Source of the DNA: Eopsaltria australis
Taxonomy: Eukaryota > Chordata > Aves > Passeriformes > Petroicidae
Assembly (NCBI GenBank): GCA_034509425.1
Contig: JAVTVJ010000033.1
Span: forward strand, 558,001 to 622,000
Reading direction: 5' to 3'
DNA: 64,000 nt
Made by a program: the position numbers and the translations under genes. A model generated the notes under the pieces. That model did not search any database. It was not told the origin of the DNA and saw only the letters and a program-made list of their open reading frames with translations. Positions 50,500 to 62,494 of this stretch are shown piece by piece. Positions within the stretch are counted from its first letter, which is position 1; each line of letters starts with the position of its first letter.

Positions 50500-51343
50500 C
50501 AGTGAGACAGCAGTAGAATTAGCAGCAGTGACTGAGGTAAGCCCAGGGGTGAGGGCTGGAGATGGCAGTAGGGGGGTTTCTGAGCAGTCAATGCATGTGG
50601 TATGGATAACAAAGAGGAGGAGCTGGAGACCATTGTGCAGAAGGAAAGTTGTGATGCAGTCACCCTCAGAGAAATATGGTGAGCTGGGGGCAGAGTGGCT
50701 GGAAATTAGCCTACAGAAAAGGGCCTGGAGGTGCTGGTTGACAACTGCCTTGTGCCCAGGGGGCAAAGACCAATGGCATCTTGTACTGTATCAAGAATGG
50801 TGTGGCCAGCAGGACCAGAGCAGTGATTGTCCCGCTGTACTTGGAACTGGTGAGGGTTCACCTAAATCCTGTGCTCAGTTCTGGGCCCCTCAGTGCAAGA
50901 AAGACATTGAGATGCTGTAGCATGTTCAGAGAAGGGCAACAAACCAGATGAAGGATCTAGAGAGTAAGTCCTGAGAGAAGCAGCTGAGGAAGTTTGGTTT
51001 TGTTTAGCCTGGAGAAAAGGAGGCTCAGGGGAGACATTTTTGCACTCTGAAAGGAGGTAGTATCCTACCCTCTCCTCCCCTGCAACTAGTGACAGGATGA
51101 GGACACAGCCACAAGCTGTGTAAATGGAGGTTCAGGTTGAACATCAGGAGGAATATCTTAATGGAAAAGGTTGTTAAATATTAGAATGGACTGCCCAGGG
51201 AGGTGGTGGAGTCACCATTCCTGGAGTTGCTCAAGAAATGGCTGGATATGGAACTTGGTGCCATGATCTAATTGACAAGGTGATGATCAGTCAAAGGCTG
51301 GACTTGCTCCCAGAGGTCTTTTCCAACCTAAATGATTCTGTGT
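50500..51343 (+). mobile_element. CR1 LINE joining endonuclease start to RT end
   Basis: This CR1 has lost the middle of ORF2. At about 50590-50683 the frame reads MDNKEEELETIVQKESCDAV, which matches the start of the CR1 endonuclease domain. Immediately after (from about 50684) the text is the end of the RT: AAAAGGGCCTGGAGGTGCTG, then [13 protein letters not shown] at about 50880-50918. The usual 3' region follows: TTAGCCTGGAGAAAAGGAGG, CAACTAGTGACAGGATGAGG, GGTTCAGGTTGAACATCAGG, GACTGCCCAGGGAGGTGGTG and GGTCTTTTCCAACCTAAATG, ending ATTCTGTGTG. Most of the endonuclease and the catalytic RT core are missing, so it is inactive. The open frames on both strands at 50395-50920 are remnants of this element. 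The left boundary is approximate. Confidence 0.88.
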
Positions 51344-53928
51344 GAACATCAACATTTATTGCCACTTTGTTAATTGCTGCATAAAGCTGTAGAGGTAGTG
51401 CAATACAAGGTTTGCTCCTAGTGCCTCCAAATACTGCCTGTTCTATTTGGGTTAGGGTTTTTTTAGTGTACTCCCTTTATTTCTCAGAGTAGATCAGAGA
51501 AAATGTTTATAACTGTTATCCTAATTTCAGATTATGACGTATTATTCCTTCTGAAATAGTTAGATTCCTGCCGTTTCAGTCCTGTTCTGTAAACACCAAT
51601 AATTAATTTATTGAATATTAGACACTTCAAATTAGACACATAGTCACACATGTAATATAATGTGTGGGAAAGATGAGGTAATTTTTTCATACCCTCATTT
51701 ATGGCAAATGCTATGACCAAATTCTAAAAGATTGTTGCACATATCATTTGTGTATATTACAAATATTAAACAATGATTTAGTTTTGCTTTCCCTATACTA
51801 AGATTACTTCTCAAATTCATATATGATAAAGACACAGTAAAGGATTTATTAAGGAAAAGTGATGTGTTTAAACCTGAGAAGTTGCATCTTTATTTAAAAA
51901 TAAATTAAACCAATAAATTTAATGCATGCACAGATGAGCCCAGTCTTTGCACACAATAATCATTTGCTATTTAATTTTCCTGGGTTGGATTGCTTCATAT
52001 CTTGATCTGATGAGCCATTTCAGCTATCTTTCCTACCCCATATGCTTGACATTTTGTTCATTAGGATTGGTTTTCCTGATCCTCACAATACAAGATAAAC
52101 TGTTATATTAAGAGGAAATGATGGTGTCGCCTCTCCATAATTGAATCTGGAAGATGTATCTGCTGTTCTTTAGAATGACATATTCGGGAAGCCAAATAAT
52201 CAACCTCAAGGGAACAGTGTTTTGTGCCTGAGAGATTCAGGTTGCCTCATACTTCACCACTGGTTTTTGCAGAAAATGTGAAGCTTTTGTCAAAAGAACC
52301 TGGCTCACCTGATAAATAATCATGTCATATAGAAATATATGTTTTTGCTAAAAATGCTTTAAAAATAAAGTTTAAGGTACTAATTCAGAGAAAATGGGAT
52401 ATAGAATGGTCTATTCATCACTCTCTGTTGTCTCGCAAAGACTGTGTTCCAGGACTGAACTTCAAGTGCTCTTTTCTCTTGCTTTATTTTTCCCTTCAAA
52501 CAGATAAGACCATAAAAAAATTATACCGAAAACTGGTGTTTAGAAAAGAAGTTCTTATGTAAAAAAAAATACAGTGGTATTTATTTCTTCTTTTTTTTTC
52601 CAAATGTAGATAAAACATACATTTATTTTAGCATGGATTTTTTCTATAGGGAAGCATCAAAGACATCTAGAAAGGATTATATAAATTCCAAATTCTCCAG
52701 CCTTGAAAAAGTATGAGATGTTGCCAATTACAGTAACTGATAAGAGATTTGTAACACAGTCTTCACAGAAATAGAGAGAGCAATTATAACTTCTCTTAAT
52801 TTCTATGTCAATACATGCAAAAACTGTAGTAGTTTGGTCTTTTCAAAATCACATTCTTGTTATGCAAGAATATGTAATTTTTAGCTATTATATTCTGAAA
52901 TTCTTTTTTCCTTTCTTTGTAGTAAATTTAAACCTGCAAAAGCCTTAACAATTTTTAATATTTCATGTTTCTTGAAGTATCTTTCCTTCAGAATTTCAGT
53001 TTCAATACTACCTGTATAAACAAAGGAAATATGTGTGATTTGATACTGTAATATTTTATGGTGAAGCAAAGCATGAAAAAAATTCTTCATAATCTCTACA
53101 GATTCAAACATGAAGAGATTATTCTGAGCTCGTGTTGCATCACTATTTTAAATTGAGATCTTTGGAAAGAACTGCAACTTTTTTGCTTTCTTATCTCTGG
53201 ATGGCGGAGTTAGAAATATGTTGTTTGCGACTAAGGTTTCAACCTTTACTAATTGCTCTTTTTGATAATATTGATACCTTCTTTATTTGATATTACAATG
53301 GACATACAATTTCATTTTTCCCACCCTACTTCCCTTTCTCTGAACAATAAACTGGATAGTGCGCTAAATAAGTTCATTGCTCAATTGGAACACTATACAA
53401 ATGTATCTGTGAACTATTTGGAAGGTATAGTTTTTGTTTAACATCTAGAATATCTGCTAGATTTCATATGCAGTCTCTTGCTCTCTCCCTCTTTTGCACT
53501 TCAGTACTTTCCATGTAACTTTTTTCTTATTTATTTTATCCCTTTTGTCATAAAGATATTGTCTAATTATTGTAATTATCCTTTTTCTTTTTAAAAGATC
53601 TTGGTTTTCTTATCTTCAAATGGATGATCATTCTTCAGAAACTTCCTGGGAAAGAAATAAGATTAGGATAAAAAAATCCCAACTTAAATAACTCTTCTTC
53701 TGAGCTGAAAACAAAGGAATCCAGTCTTGTAAAGTTCTAGTCATAGACCCACAGATAAAGTCTATTCAAATGCAAGAGTGAGAATCTGACATGTCTTTAA
53801 GACAGAACTCTACGGTACACAACTAATTTTGCCAGTGATTTCATGCATTCTAGAGGCTGTCCCTTTCCAAGTTATTTCACGATAATCAGCTGATGATCCA
53901 AGGAGTGAGAAAATCCATTATGACATCA
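51344..53928. other. AT-rich non-coding sequence, no gene seen
   Basis: No gene, RNA or transposon is recognised, apart from short A- and T-runs near 52560 and 52590. Open frames are at most 76 codons. Confidence 0.55.
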
Positions 53929-55200
53929 TAGTCACAGAATCACAAAAAAGTTGGGGATGGAAGGAAAGTCTGAAGAGTCTTCTGGTTAAACCGCCTTTCT
54001 CAATCAGGGCCACCTGCAGTCAGTTTCCCAGGACCATGCTTTCCAAAATCTCCAGTGATGTACATTCTGCAATCTCCAGAGCAACCTGTCACTCTCACAG
54101 TGAAGAAGTGTTTCCTGATGTTCAGACACAACCTCCTGTGTTTCAGTTTTTTCCTATTGCCCCTGGTTCTGTGGATATGTACCACTGAAGGGTCTGGCTC
54201 TGTCTTCTTTAGATCTTCTCTTAACAAATTTACTTCTGATCGTTCTGTTCTCCAGGCTGAGCAGTTCCAAATGTCTCAGCGTTTTCCCATAGGAGAGATG
54301 CTTGTGTGCCTTTGTCATCTTTGTGGCCCTTTGTTGGACCGTTCAGTATGCATGTGTCTCTCTCATTCTGAGGAGCCCAGGACTGGATAGAGGACTCAAA
54401 GAGTGGCCTCGTCAGTGCTGAGAAAATGGAAGGATCACCCTCATGAAACTCCTGGCAATACTTTGTTGAATGCACCCAGGATACCATTGGACTTCTTTGC
54501 AGCAAACGCACCTTGATGTCACCTGTTCAATTAGACACCTTTTCAGGCAGACAGAGCTTTTCTTGCAAAGCTGGTTTTCACCTGGTAGGCTCCTAGCTTA
54601 TGTATTTGTGCTTAGCGATGGTATTCCCATGCACAGGATTTTGCAGTTCTTGCTGAATTCCATGGCATTTCTCTCACCTGAGCTCTCTAGCTTGTTGAGG
54701 TCCCTCTGGATGGGAGCATGAATCTTTGGTATATCAGCCACCCTTCCTGGTTTTGTAGCAACAGAAAACTTACCCAGGTTTCCTCTGCCCTACCATCTAT
54801 ATCAATTAATGGAGGTGTTAAACAGGACTGGACCCAGTACTGATCCCTGGAATACACTGCTAGTCACTGGCCTCCAACTAGAATTTGAGCCATTGATTGC
54901 CTGCCTCTGGGCCCAGCCATTCAGCTCATTTTTAACTTGCCCCACTGCTCATCTATCCCAGACTCCAACAGCTTGTCTATGGGGATTTTATGGGAGACAG
55001 TGTCTTAAGCCTTAATGAAGCCCAGATAGACAACATCCATCACTCTCCCCTCATGCATCAAGCTAATTATTTAATCATATGGGTTTACATCACATGATTT
55101 TCCCTTGGTGAACCCTATCTGATTTTCCTGTGCTTATGTGTCTGGAAGCGTTTTCCAGAATTAGTCCTACATCACCTTTCCAGTTTTATAGCAGGACTAT
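53929..55200 (-). mobile_element. CR1 LINE, RT domain plus 3' UTR, 5'-truncated
   Basis: This is the longest CR1 copy here, about 1.27 kb, on minus. Its 3' terminus is at the left (ATAGTCACAGAATCACAAAA on plus). Moving right on plus come CCTCCTGTGTTTCAG near 54132, CTCCAGGCTGAGCAGTTCCA near 54251, CCATAGGAGAGATGCTTGTG near 54287 and TTTGTGGCCCTTTGTTGGAC near 54319. These are followed by TTGTTGAGGTCCCTCTGGAT near 54693, the TAAACAGGACTGGACCCAGT word near 54819, and a segment encoding DTVSHKIP on minus near 54990. The rightmost part encodes FTKGKS-like peptide near 55105. The frame is broken by several stops and shifts, so no active enzyme is encoded. Open frames at 54000-55015 on both strands are pieces or shadows of it. 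Confidence 0.93.
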
Positions 55201-56482
55201 TTTGAAGAAAAAGGTAATGCTGCCATTTTGAATGACAGTTAAAAGTCTCCTAATTTTGTCTCTGACTCCCACAGTGGTGTATTGATTTAAGAAATCCAAA
55301 CTCTTTCTATATCAGTTTCTATGTTCCTGGCATGTAGCTAGGTAACAATACTGGCAGATACACATGGCTTCACTGATGACTCAATTTACAACAAAAGTGA
55401 AAAAAAAATCTTTTACACAACATGAGCATTTCAGTGCCATCCTGTTGATAGCAAATCACTTAGAATGCAACAGACTTTGAAATCACCACTTGCTTCTATA
55501 TTGGATAACTTCATGTTCAATACTCCTTCTGGCTCAAAATATGCAAGGTCTTCTTAAATCAAATAGTAAGTTTTGAATATTTGGAAATTTAAACAAAATA
55601 GTAATAAAATATTTTTCATATCATGCTTTTAACTAATGAACATTAAAACATCAAAATGGAAACATTTATCTTTCCCATAATACCTAAACCTGGAGGTATG
55701 AATCATCTGAAAGGAGAAATGTTTTGCAGAGCTGTTATCCTACAAAATTTAAAAGCTATTTCTAGTAGATTTATTTTAAGGCACAATTTGCAAGTTTTAC
55801 TGCCTATTTTATACTTTTAGTGTGTTTCATGCCTAAAGACTTGAAAGACTGGTGAAATATGTTGCCCATACCAGGTTTCATCATCAGCTCTGTTGTCCTC
55901 CCACTCTTTTTGTGTAAAAGGGAGACAGTACATGGTATTAAAAGAAAAATATATTGTTAATGACAATAAAGTGCAAAAAGTGGAAAAGATTCAGTCTTTC
56001 CATATTAAAAAAAAACTTCTTTTTTTTTCCTAAATGTGTTTTATTCGTGGAGAAAGGAGGAGTGAAGGAAATATCTTTACCCACTTTTATACTAGATCAT
56101 AAAAGAACCTGGAATAATAGTGAAATAAATTGCTTTGGCGTGTGTATTAAAAGCTAGTCCTATGATTGTGAATGTGGTCTCTTATAAGGAATAATTTTCT
56201 GTTTTTTCATATAAAGTATAGTAGTTCATTAATATCTATTCACATCTTTGCCTTTCTGATGCAGTTAGCATAATGCGTTTGCAGAATTTTCAAATAAGCA
56301 GGTTAAAGAGGATAGATATGCTAATTAAGCACTTTCTGAAGGGAACTTTATCCCATATTTGTTCCAAGTGTTCAAAGTACCTTTTTTTCTGAAAACTTGA
56401 CTATTGTTGGCAACAAGGGATCACAGGATATGTGCTGGTACATTAATTAATGGCACTGATCTTTAATCTTAAATTCTTATAA
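55201..56482. other. AT-rich non-coding sequence, no gene seen
   Basis: Nothing is recognised here. A small A-run followed by a T-run lies at about 56007-56030. The 67-codon frame at 55954-56157 has no motif. Confidence 0.55.
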
Positions 56483-56827
56483 ATGTCATGGAAAGACAAG
56501 GAAAAAGCTGAGGTACTCAGCAATGTTTTTGGTCTGTCTTCACTGGCAACATCTCTTCCCACATCTCTTGAGTGGGTGGACTACAGGGACTGGAGGAGCA
56601 AGGTCCTTAACTACATAAGAGAAAATCAGATTTGCGACCACCTGAGGAACCTGAACATACATAAGTGTAAGGAACCAGACAAGACACATTCCAGAGTCCT
56701 GAGGGAATTGGTTTATGTAGTTGCCAAGCCACTATCCATGATATTTGAAAAGTCATAGAAGCCAGATTAAGTCCCTAGTGATTGGAGAAAGGGAAATATT
56801 GCACAAATTTTTAGGAAGGGGTAGAAA
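56483..56827 (+). mobile_element. CR1 LINE, linker to RT start (part A of a rearranged copy)
   Basis: The open frame at 56483-56758 reads WKDKEKAEVLSNVFG, then ICDHLRNLNIHKCKEPDKTH, then SRVLRELVYVVAKPLSMIFE. This is the CR1 ORF2 segment between the endonuclease and the RT, with the first RT block. It continues after a stop to an IFRKG-like end near 56812, where the CR1 frame would enter its NYRPVSL-type block. There the orientation flips: the next bases belong to a minus-strand CR1 segment that begins at the corresponding consensus point. Confidence 0.9.
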
Positions 56828-57560
56828 GTGCAAGGACTTGACACTTGGCCTCATTACTATATTACACTATACTATATTATACTATACTATACTATACTAT
56901 ACTATACTATACTATACATTATTGGCCTTGGCCCATCAATCCCGCCTGTCCAGGTCACTCTGCAGAGCCTTTTTGCCCTTCAGCAGATCAACACTCCTGC
57001 CCTGCTTGGTTTCATCTGCAAACTGTCTGAAGGTGCACTCGATCTCCTTGTCCTGGTCATTAATAAAGATATTAAATAGGACCAGTGCCACTATTGAGCC
57101 CTGGAGAACACCCCTTGTACCCAGAAAGCAGCTGGATTTAACTCCATTCACCACCACTTCACAGTGCATAGATGATGTTCCCTTAATTTGGCGTGATATT
57201 TGTATGAGCTACTTTGCTACAGTGGTAATTTTTGTCCAGATGCATTAACCACGATGTGCTAACCAGATCTTACTCCCATCATGCCTGGGATTAGCACTTT
57301 TCTGTTGCAAATTCCTGTCTTCTGAGCTTACTTCAAGTTCCCACTGTGGTGGTTTATTTTATTGCAAGTTCCTTCTGTGGCTTTGACAGTGTTTTGACAC
57401 AGGTAACTGTGCTCTTTTATCCTGATCACCCATTTGTCCTGTGATGGCACAAAACAGATCTGCTCCATAGCCTTCCCCAGGACTGAAATCAGACTGACAC
57501 ACCCATTGCTCCCCAGATCCTCCTTGTGGCCCTTCTTGTAAAATCAACCTTACAGACAAT
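56828..57560 (-). mobile_element. CR1 LINE, RT segment (part B, inverted)
   Basis: On minus, the right-hand end (57560 down to about 57400) encodes LQEGPQGGSGEQWVCQSDFS followed by ITGQMGDQDK, the block that follows KKG in CR1. The left-hand part (57169-56936) encodes VVVNGVKSS, GVLQGSIVALVLFNIFIND and ECTFRQFADETK. The catalytic FADD box appears as FADE, and a premature end follows. The segment closes at about 56828 with GTGCAAGGACTTGACACTTG on plus, near the KVLHL-type position. Roughly 57175-57380 does not read as CR1 and may be a replaced or very diverged piece. It carries a pentanucleotide microsatellite at 56855-56918. Confidence 0.87.
56855..56918 (+). repeat. (ACTAT)n pentanucleotide microsatellite
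   Basis: About 60 bases of ACTAT units, imperfect at the left and regular from about 56876, lie inside the minus-strand CR1 segment. The tract is read as TILYYTILYY-type peptide in the plus-strand frames at 56745-57248, which explains those long open frames. Confidence 0.95.
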
Positions 57561-59904
57561 GACAAAGGGCTGCCAAATATAAATGTCAGTAGCAAGCGTA
57601 ATTTTCTGCTGGTGTAATAGCAAGCAGTGCTCTCCTTCTTGTAGTAGGGAATGACTCATTCCTCACCACATCTACTTCCTCAGTGCTTACACCAAAGTGG
57701 GACCTACTAAGGACAAGCACTACATCCTTGTTAACAACCTGGCCTTGCAATACATATTCAGATGAGGTGGAAAAGAACATGTAGAGTCTTTATTCATCCA
57801 CTGGGGTCTGTGAAGAACAAGTTCCCACATTACATATTTTGAGAAAGAAATTACTTGGTTTATTTCTGGTGTAATAAACTCTCAAAATCTTTTAACCTGG
57901 CTGCATCCTTAGTTTTGATCTTCATGAAGTAATGCTTTTAAATTTAATTTTCTATCTTCATTTAAACATTCTTGTGGTGTATAGATAATTTTAGCTTCTT
58001 AAAAGTTCATTTGTGTTTTAATAATCCACATTAGTTCTTGGCATCTCTGTAGCAAGATCATGCTGTGAAATCTTAATTCTTATGCTATTATGAAAAACTT
58101 GTTTTGTGCACTTAAAAAATCTCATTTAGTTTCTTTAGAAATGTTTTTTGCTTTAATCACTGAAAGATCTCCAGGCAGATTATATCAAATTGCCTTACTG
58201 CTCTCACTAACAAAGGCAAAGAATGACTAAAATGGCACACTGTTTATTTATATTATTTCCTATGGAAAAACATTTAACACCTTCAAAACAGAATTAAGGG
58301 AAAAAGCAATGGAGTGAATGATGTTAGAAAAATATGCACACTAAATCTACATTATGCAAAGTTGAATAATATAAGCTTGTTACTTGATGCATTTTAAAAA
58401 GTGTTCTGCCAAGCTTTCAGCTGAAGGAACTGTGCTGAATCTGTGTACAGTTCAATGCATCAGATACTAAGAACAGTTTGCAGCACACAAAGAAATTAAA
58501 AAAAAGATAGCGTTCAGCACACGAGAAAACATTATATCAATCAAATTTGTAGATTGACTTCTTATCAGAAACACACATATCATTCTACATGATCTTAAAC
58601 TTAGATTGTGCAAAACACTACCTTGCAATAAAACATACAATAAAAATAACATGTATTAAAATATCAGTCAGCTAATATTTTGATCAATAGAGAAGTTAGG
58701 AAAGGAAATGATGTATGAATCTCTTCCAGTTACAAGTGAGTTCCCCAGAAAAACTCTTGTAAGCACTTACATCACTGTAAGAAGTGATCTAAATTCACAC
58801 GGTCTAAAATCACAATCTAAAGTCAAAACCAAGTCATTCCAATGCTGGGTTCTTCAGAAAGTAACCATTTTAAAACTCATGGAAGGCTGCAATTTTGCTT
58901 CCTATGTCACACTTTAGGATGCAAGAAGCAATTTTTTATTAGTTGTATGTACCTGCAGTGTGTTGTTTTTGTCATAATAGTGAGAAATAAATAAAATATA
59001 AAGTTTCAACATTAGCATGCAGTTAAAAAAAATAAAAGGCAATGTCTGAAAAAGCTATTTTCTCACTGATGAAAAATATGAAAGGAATATTTGCAATTTT
59101 TATTAGTCAGACTCTATATATGGAGATTTAGTTTAATTTATTATTTGAATCTTGAGGAGACCACACAAGCTTGATCAGGGACTAACATGTCCTTGCCATA
59201 AGAGCAGAATTAATTATAAGGAAGATAGTTCTTATCAAAAATTTTACAGTTGAACAAAATGAATAAAACAACTGAAGATAGGCAAGAAATGAAAAAAAAA
59301 AAAAAAAAAGGAACAAGATGAACAGCATTTCTTGTCCTGGTAAGAGTCATAAAGTATATTAGAATATGAATACTCAGTTTCACTGATATTGAAACCGGAA
59401 ATTTGAATTGGGATTAATCTCAATTGATAGCACCACTAGAAGAGATACTGAAGCTAGTTAGGGATCTAAAAACTAGCAAGATTCTGCTAATCAAGGTCTT
59501 ACTCATAATCAACAGAACAAGTGGGGTCATCAGCTTTGAGGGTTGAGTCATGACATCTCTGAATTTCTTTTTCCTGCCTTTTTTTTCCTCATAAACCACA
59601 TAAAGAATCTCTGTGATTAGTTTTCTTTTTAAGGTTTTAACTTTTAAATAGCTATTGATAAAGGCAATTAATTTTATCCTTTCCATTTGTTGATTAATTA
59701 TCCTCTAACTGACTGCATTAGATCTATTTTAACAGAATTTCAAAACCATAGGAGAAATTAATCTGTGGAGGTCAATAGGATCCAGTTTGACTGTAATCCA
59801 AATTTTGTCCTGTTTTGTCGTCATAGTACCAATATCCTATTTTATTTGTTTCCTATTATACCTTGTATTTTTAGATTTTAATATTTTTTTTTCCTTTTTT
59901 ACTT
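57561..59904. other. AT-rich non-coding sequence, no gene seen
   Basis: From 57561 to about 57830 the sequence is less AT-rich and includes an AATAAA on minus at 57789-57794. It might be an unrecognised LTR fragment, but I cannot support a family. The rest is ordinary AT-rich sequence with an 18-nt A-run at 59292-59309. Open frames are at most 88 codons (59420-59686, minus), with no motif. Confidence 0.5.
59292..59309 (+). repeat. Poly(A) run, 18 nt
   Basis: Eighteen consecutive A bases with no recognisable retrocopy before them. Confidence 0.9.
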
Positions 59905-60727
59905 TAGTTGTTGTTTGTATTGGGTGGAGGTGTTTGTAGCAGGGGGCTGCAGAGGTGGCCTGTGTGAGTGATGGCTGGAGCTGCCCCATGCTGGACACAG
60001 CCAGTTCCAGGCAGCTCCAGCAAACCCACTGCAGGGTACAGCTGAGCCCCACAGCCCCAAGCCAAGGTGGTGGCACATCAGGATAAACACATTTGAGAAA
60101 GGGGAAAACACTGTAAGGCAGTGAGGGGTGGGGGGAAATGTGTGAGAAAGAGACCTGTTGACACCAAGGCCAGAGAATAAGGAGAAAGTGCTCCAAACAC
60201 TGGAGCAGACATTCCTTTGCAGCCTCTGGAGGGGATTAAAATAGAGCATTTATTCCCCTGCAGTCCATGGAGTATCCCATGCTGGAGCAGTTGGACATTT
60301 TCTGAAGAACTGCTGCCTGTGGGCAGGACCCAGGTTGGAGCAAGCAAAACATAGGAGGAGGAAGGAGCTACAGACTGCTGCTGACCCCAATCCCCCATTC
60401 CCCATCCTGCCAGCACTGTCCACAGGGAAGGAGGTAGAGGACTTGGGAAACAGTGAAGCTAAGCCTGGAAAAGGGGTAGGGGGAAGAAGGTATTTTCTCT
60501 TTGTTTCTCACTGCCTACAGTTTTAGTAGGCACTAAATTTTCACCAAGTTAAGTCAGTTTTTGTGATGACACATCCATGTGGTGATGTGCCCCTGTGGAA
60601 GGCAATCTCCCTCTGTTTAACTAAACCCATGAGTTTTTAATCTTTTCTTTCCCTATTCAGTCAAGGATGTGGAATGAGAGAACATCTGGGTAGGCATCAG
60701 GAGTCCAGTCAAGGTTAATCCAACAAA
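59905..60727 (+). mobile_element. Solo ERV LTR, family B (avian)
   Basis: This is an avian endogenous-retrovirus LTR that I recognise from memory; the family name is not certain. Landmarks in order are TTTGTATTGGGTGGAGG near 59914, GCAGGGGGCTGCAGAGGTGG near 59939, and GCCCCATGCTGGACACAGCC near 59982. Further along are CTGTGGGCAGGACCCAGG near 60315, CAAGTTAAGTCAGTTTT near 60545, CCCATGAG near 60626 and a closing GGTTAATCCAACAAA. The usual AATAAA is mutated near 60534 (CACTAAATTTTC). Its GC-rich core stands out from the AT-rich flanks. There is no internal retroviral region on either side, so it looks like a solo LTR. The exact left edge and any target duplication are not resolved. The open frames at 59837-60526 lie inside it and are not genes. 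Confidence 0.78.
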
Positions 60728-62494
60728 TGCTAAAAAGAAAAGAGAGAAAGTAGGGACTACCTTTATTTTCTCAGTTTACTTTTCTTTCTTGTCTATTTTT
60801 TTTTCCTTGAGGATCTAACTTAAAGAAAGCAAGAAAGATAAATTCAACTGAGCAATTATTACATTAGTCTGATTGTTAACACAGAAAAATAGAAAAGACA
60901 TTACTTAGCAATATATATGTAGTGTGAAGTTTCAAAGCTTCAGTTCAGGCACTGAGTCTAAATTAATTTAGTTGTAACCTTGGACAACCTTTGATTTTTA
61001 CAGCAAGTTTTCTCAACAATTCACTCTTTGAAGCTGTACTGTTATTTAAGTGTGTTTGCAATGTTCTCTGAAATAAGTAACTTTTATAGACCCTACTAGA
61101 CAGAATGAAACACAATACTGCATAATGTTACATGAGTATACTTTATTACAACCCACCCCTCAAAGTACAGAATCAGTATTGTATTCTCTGAGAAATGCTT
61201 CAAGGTAATGTAAAGTTCAAACCAGGTTGCAACTTACAGGTTGGCAAGTTCATAAGTTTGCCTGCTGCAAATGCCATACTGTTTAACCATGATATATCCT
61301 TAACATAGTTATTTTCCTCCAAACGTCCCAGGATTTTCTAGGCTTGTTTTTTATTTGTTCTGTGCTATTTAGGAGAATTAAGAGAAGAAAAAGCATTAAG
61401 AAGAAATTTACCTGGCTGCATTCCTAATCTCTGCATTTGCAAAAACAAGCGAATAAGAAAAATCATGTATTTCATCAGTGCATGCAAAATTTAAATATCA
61501 TCTGCCTCAGTATTCTTCACATTTGGACTAACTAAATGCAATATCAAGGATTCAGCATGTGTGCAATTTAATTTAATAAGGGCCATACTGACTTGGATCA
61601 AAACTGTTGTTCTGAGAAATCTCAAAAAACATTTCCTCAGAAACATACGTGACTAACTTCAGCATTATGTAAGCTCCTTGTTGGCAGTTACAGTATATAA
61701 ATTTGGAAAAATATACTTTTAAGAAGGGCAGTTGTATTTATTTAGACTCAAAAATAGCTCAACTTGATGAATTGATCAAAGTGTTTTAAAATGTAAAATT
61801 TGCCTTAGAACTAAGTACAATGCAGAGATAAGAAAAATGTAAATTCAGTAGTTTAAAGGTCAAACCCATTACACAGCAACAATCTGAATGTCAAATCTGC
61901 CTTTTCCTCAAGTTTTTCCTATCTTTTTCCTCCTAATTGTGTTTGTCCAGTCTTTCACTTTGGCCTTTTTGTTTATTGCAATATGACTTCTCCATGGTTT
62001 GTTACTTTTCCATCTTCCATCACTTTTTTGCAGTTGTAGAAGACAATAAGACTCCTCTTTTTCAGTTTATTATTCGGCCCCTCATTTTTCCCTGTTTCTT
62101 TCAGGAATGGGAAGCACAATCTAAACAGAACACAGTGAAGTATTTCTTTGCCTTTCCTGGAGTCATCTAAGGCATTTTTCATCTTTAGCCTCTGTTCTCA
62201 TTAGTACATATATTAAGTAGCTTATCTACTCATTTGCTCTTTTACTTGTTTCGTACCTTTCCTCATTTTTCAGTATACTTTCCCATTGTTTCAAATTTTT
62301 TATTTTCCTTCAATTTTCTTGATCAAGAAAAGAAAAATTCCAAGTCTTGCAGGTGAGACAGACTAACTTGCACCAGCATAAACCAAGCATGGAAGTCATT
62401 TTGTGCTGTGAATCAGATGTGAGTCAGCAATGCATCCTTTCAGTGGTAATATACAGAGGGATATTTAAAAAAGGGATATATTGCAGATCAAGCA
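60728..62494. other. AT-rich non-coding sequence, no gene seen
   Basis: No gene or transposon is recognised. The 77-codon frame at 61937-62170 lies in pyrimidine-rich DNA and has no motif. Confidence 0.55.

Noticed and set aside
50480..50920. 146-codon open frame on plus
   Set aside because: It lies in the internally deleted CR1 and ends in [13 protein letters not shown]; it is transposon remnant, not a host gene.
56745..57248. Longest open frame in the window (167 codons, plus)
   Set aside because: It crosses the CR1 inversion junction, reads the ACTAT microsatellite as a YT-rich peptide and then runs antisense to CR1 RT sequence.
59837..60526. Several open frames of 63-119 codons
   Set aside because: All lie inside the GC-rich family B LTR, where stop codons are rarer by composition.
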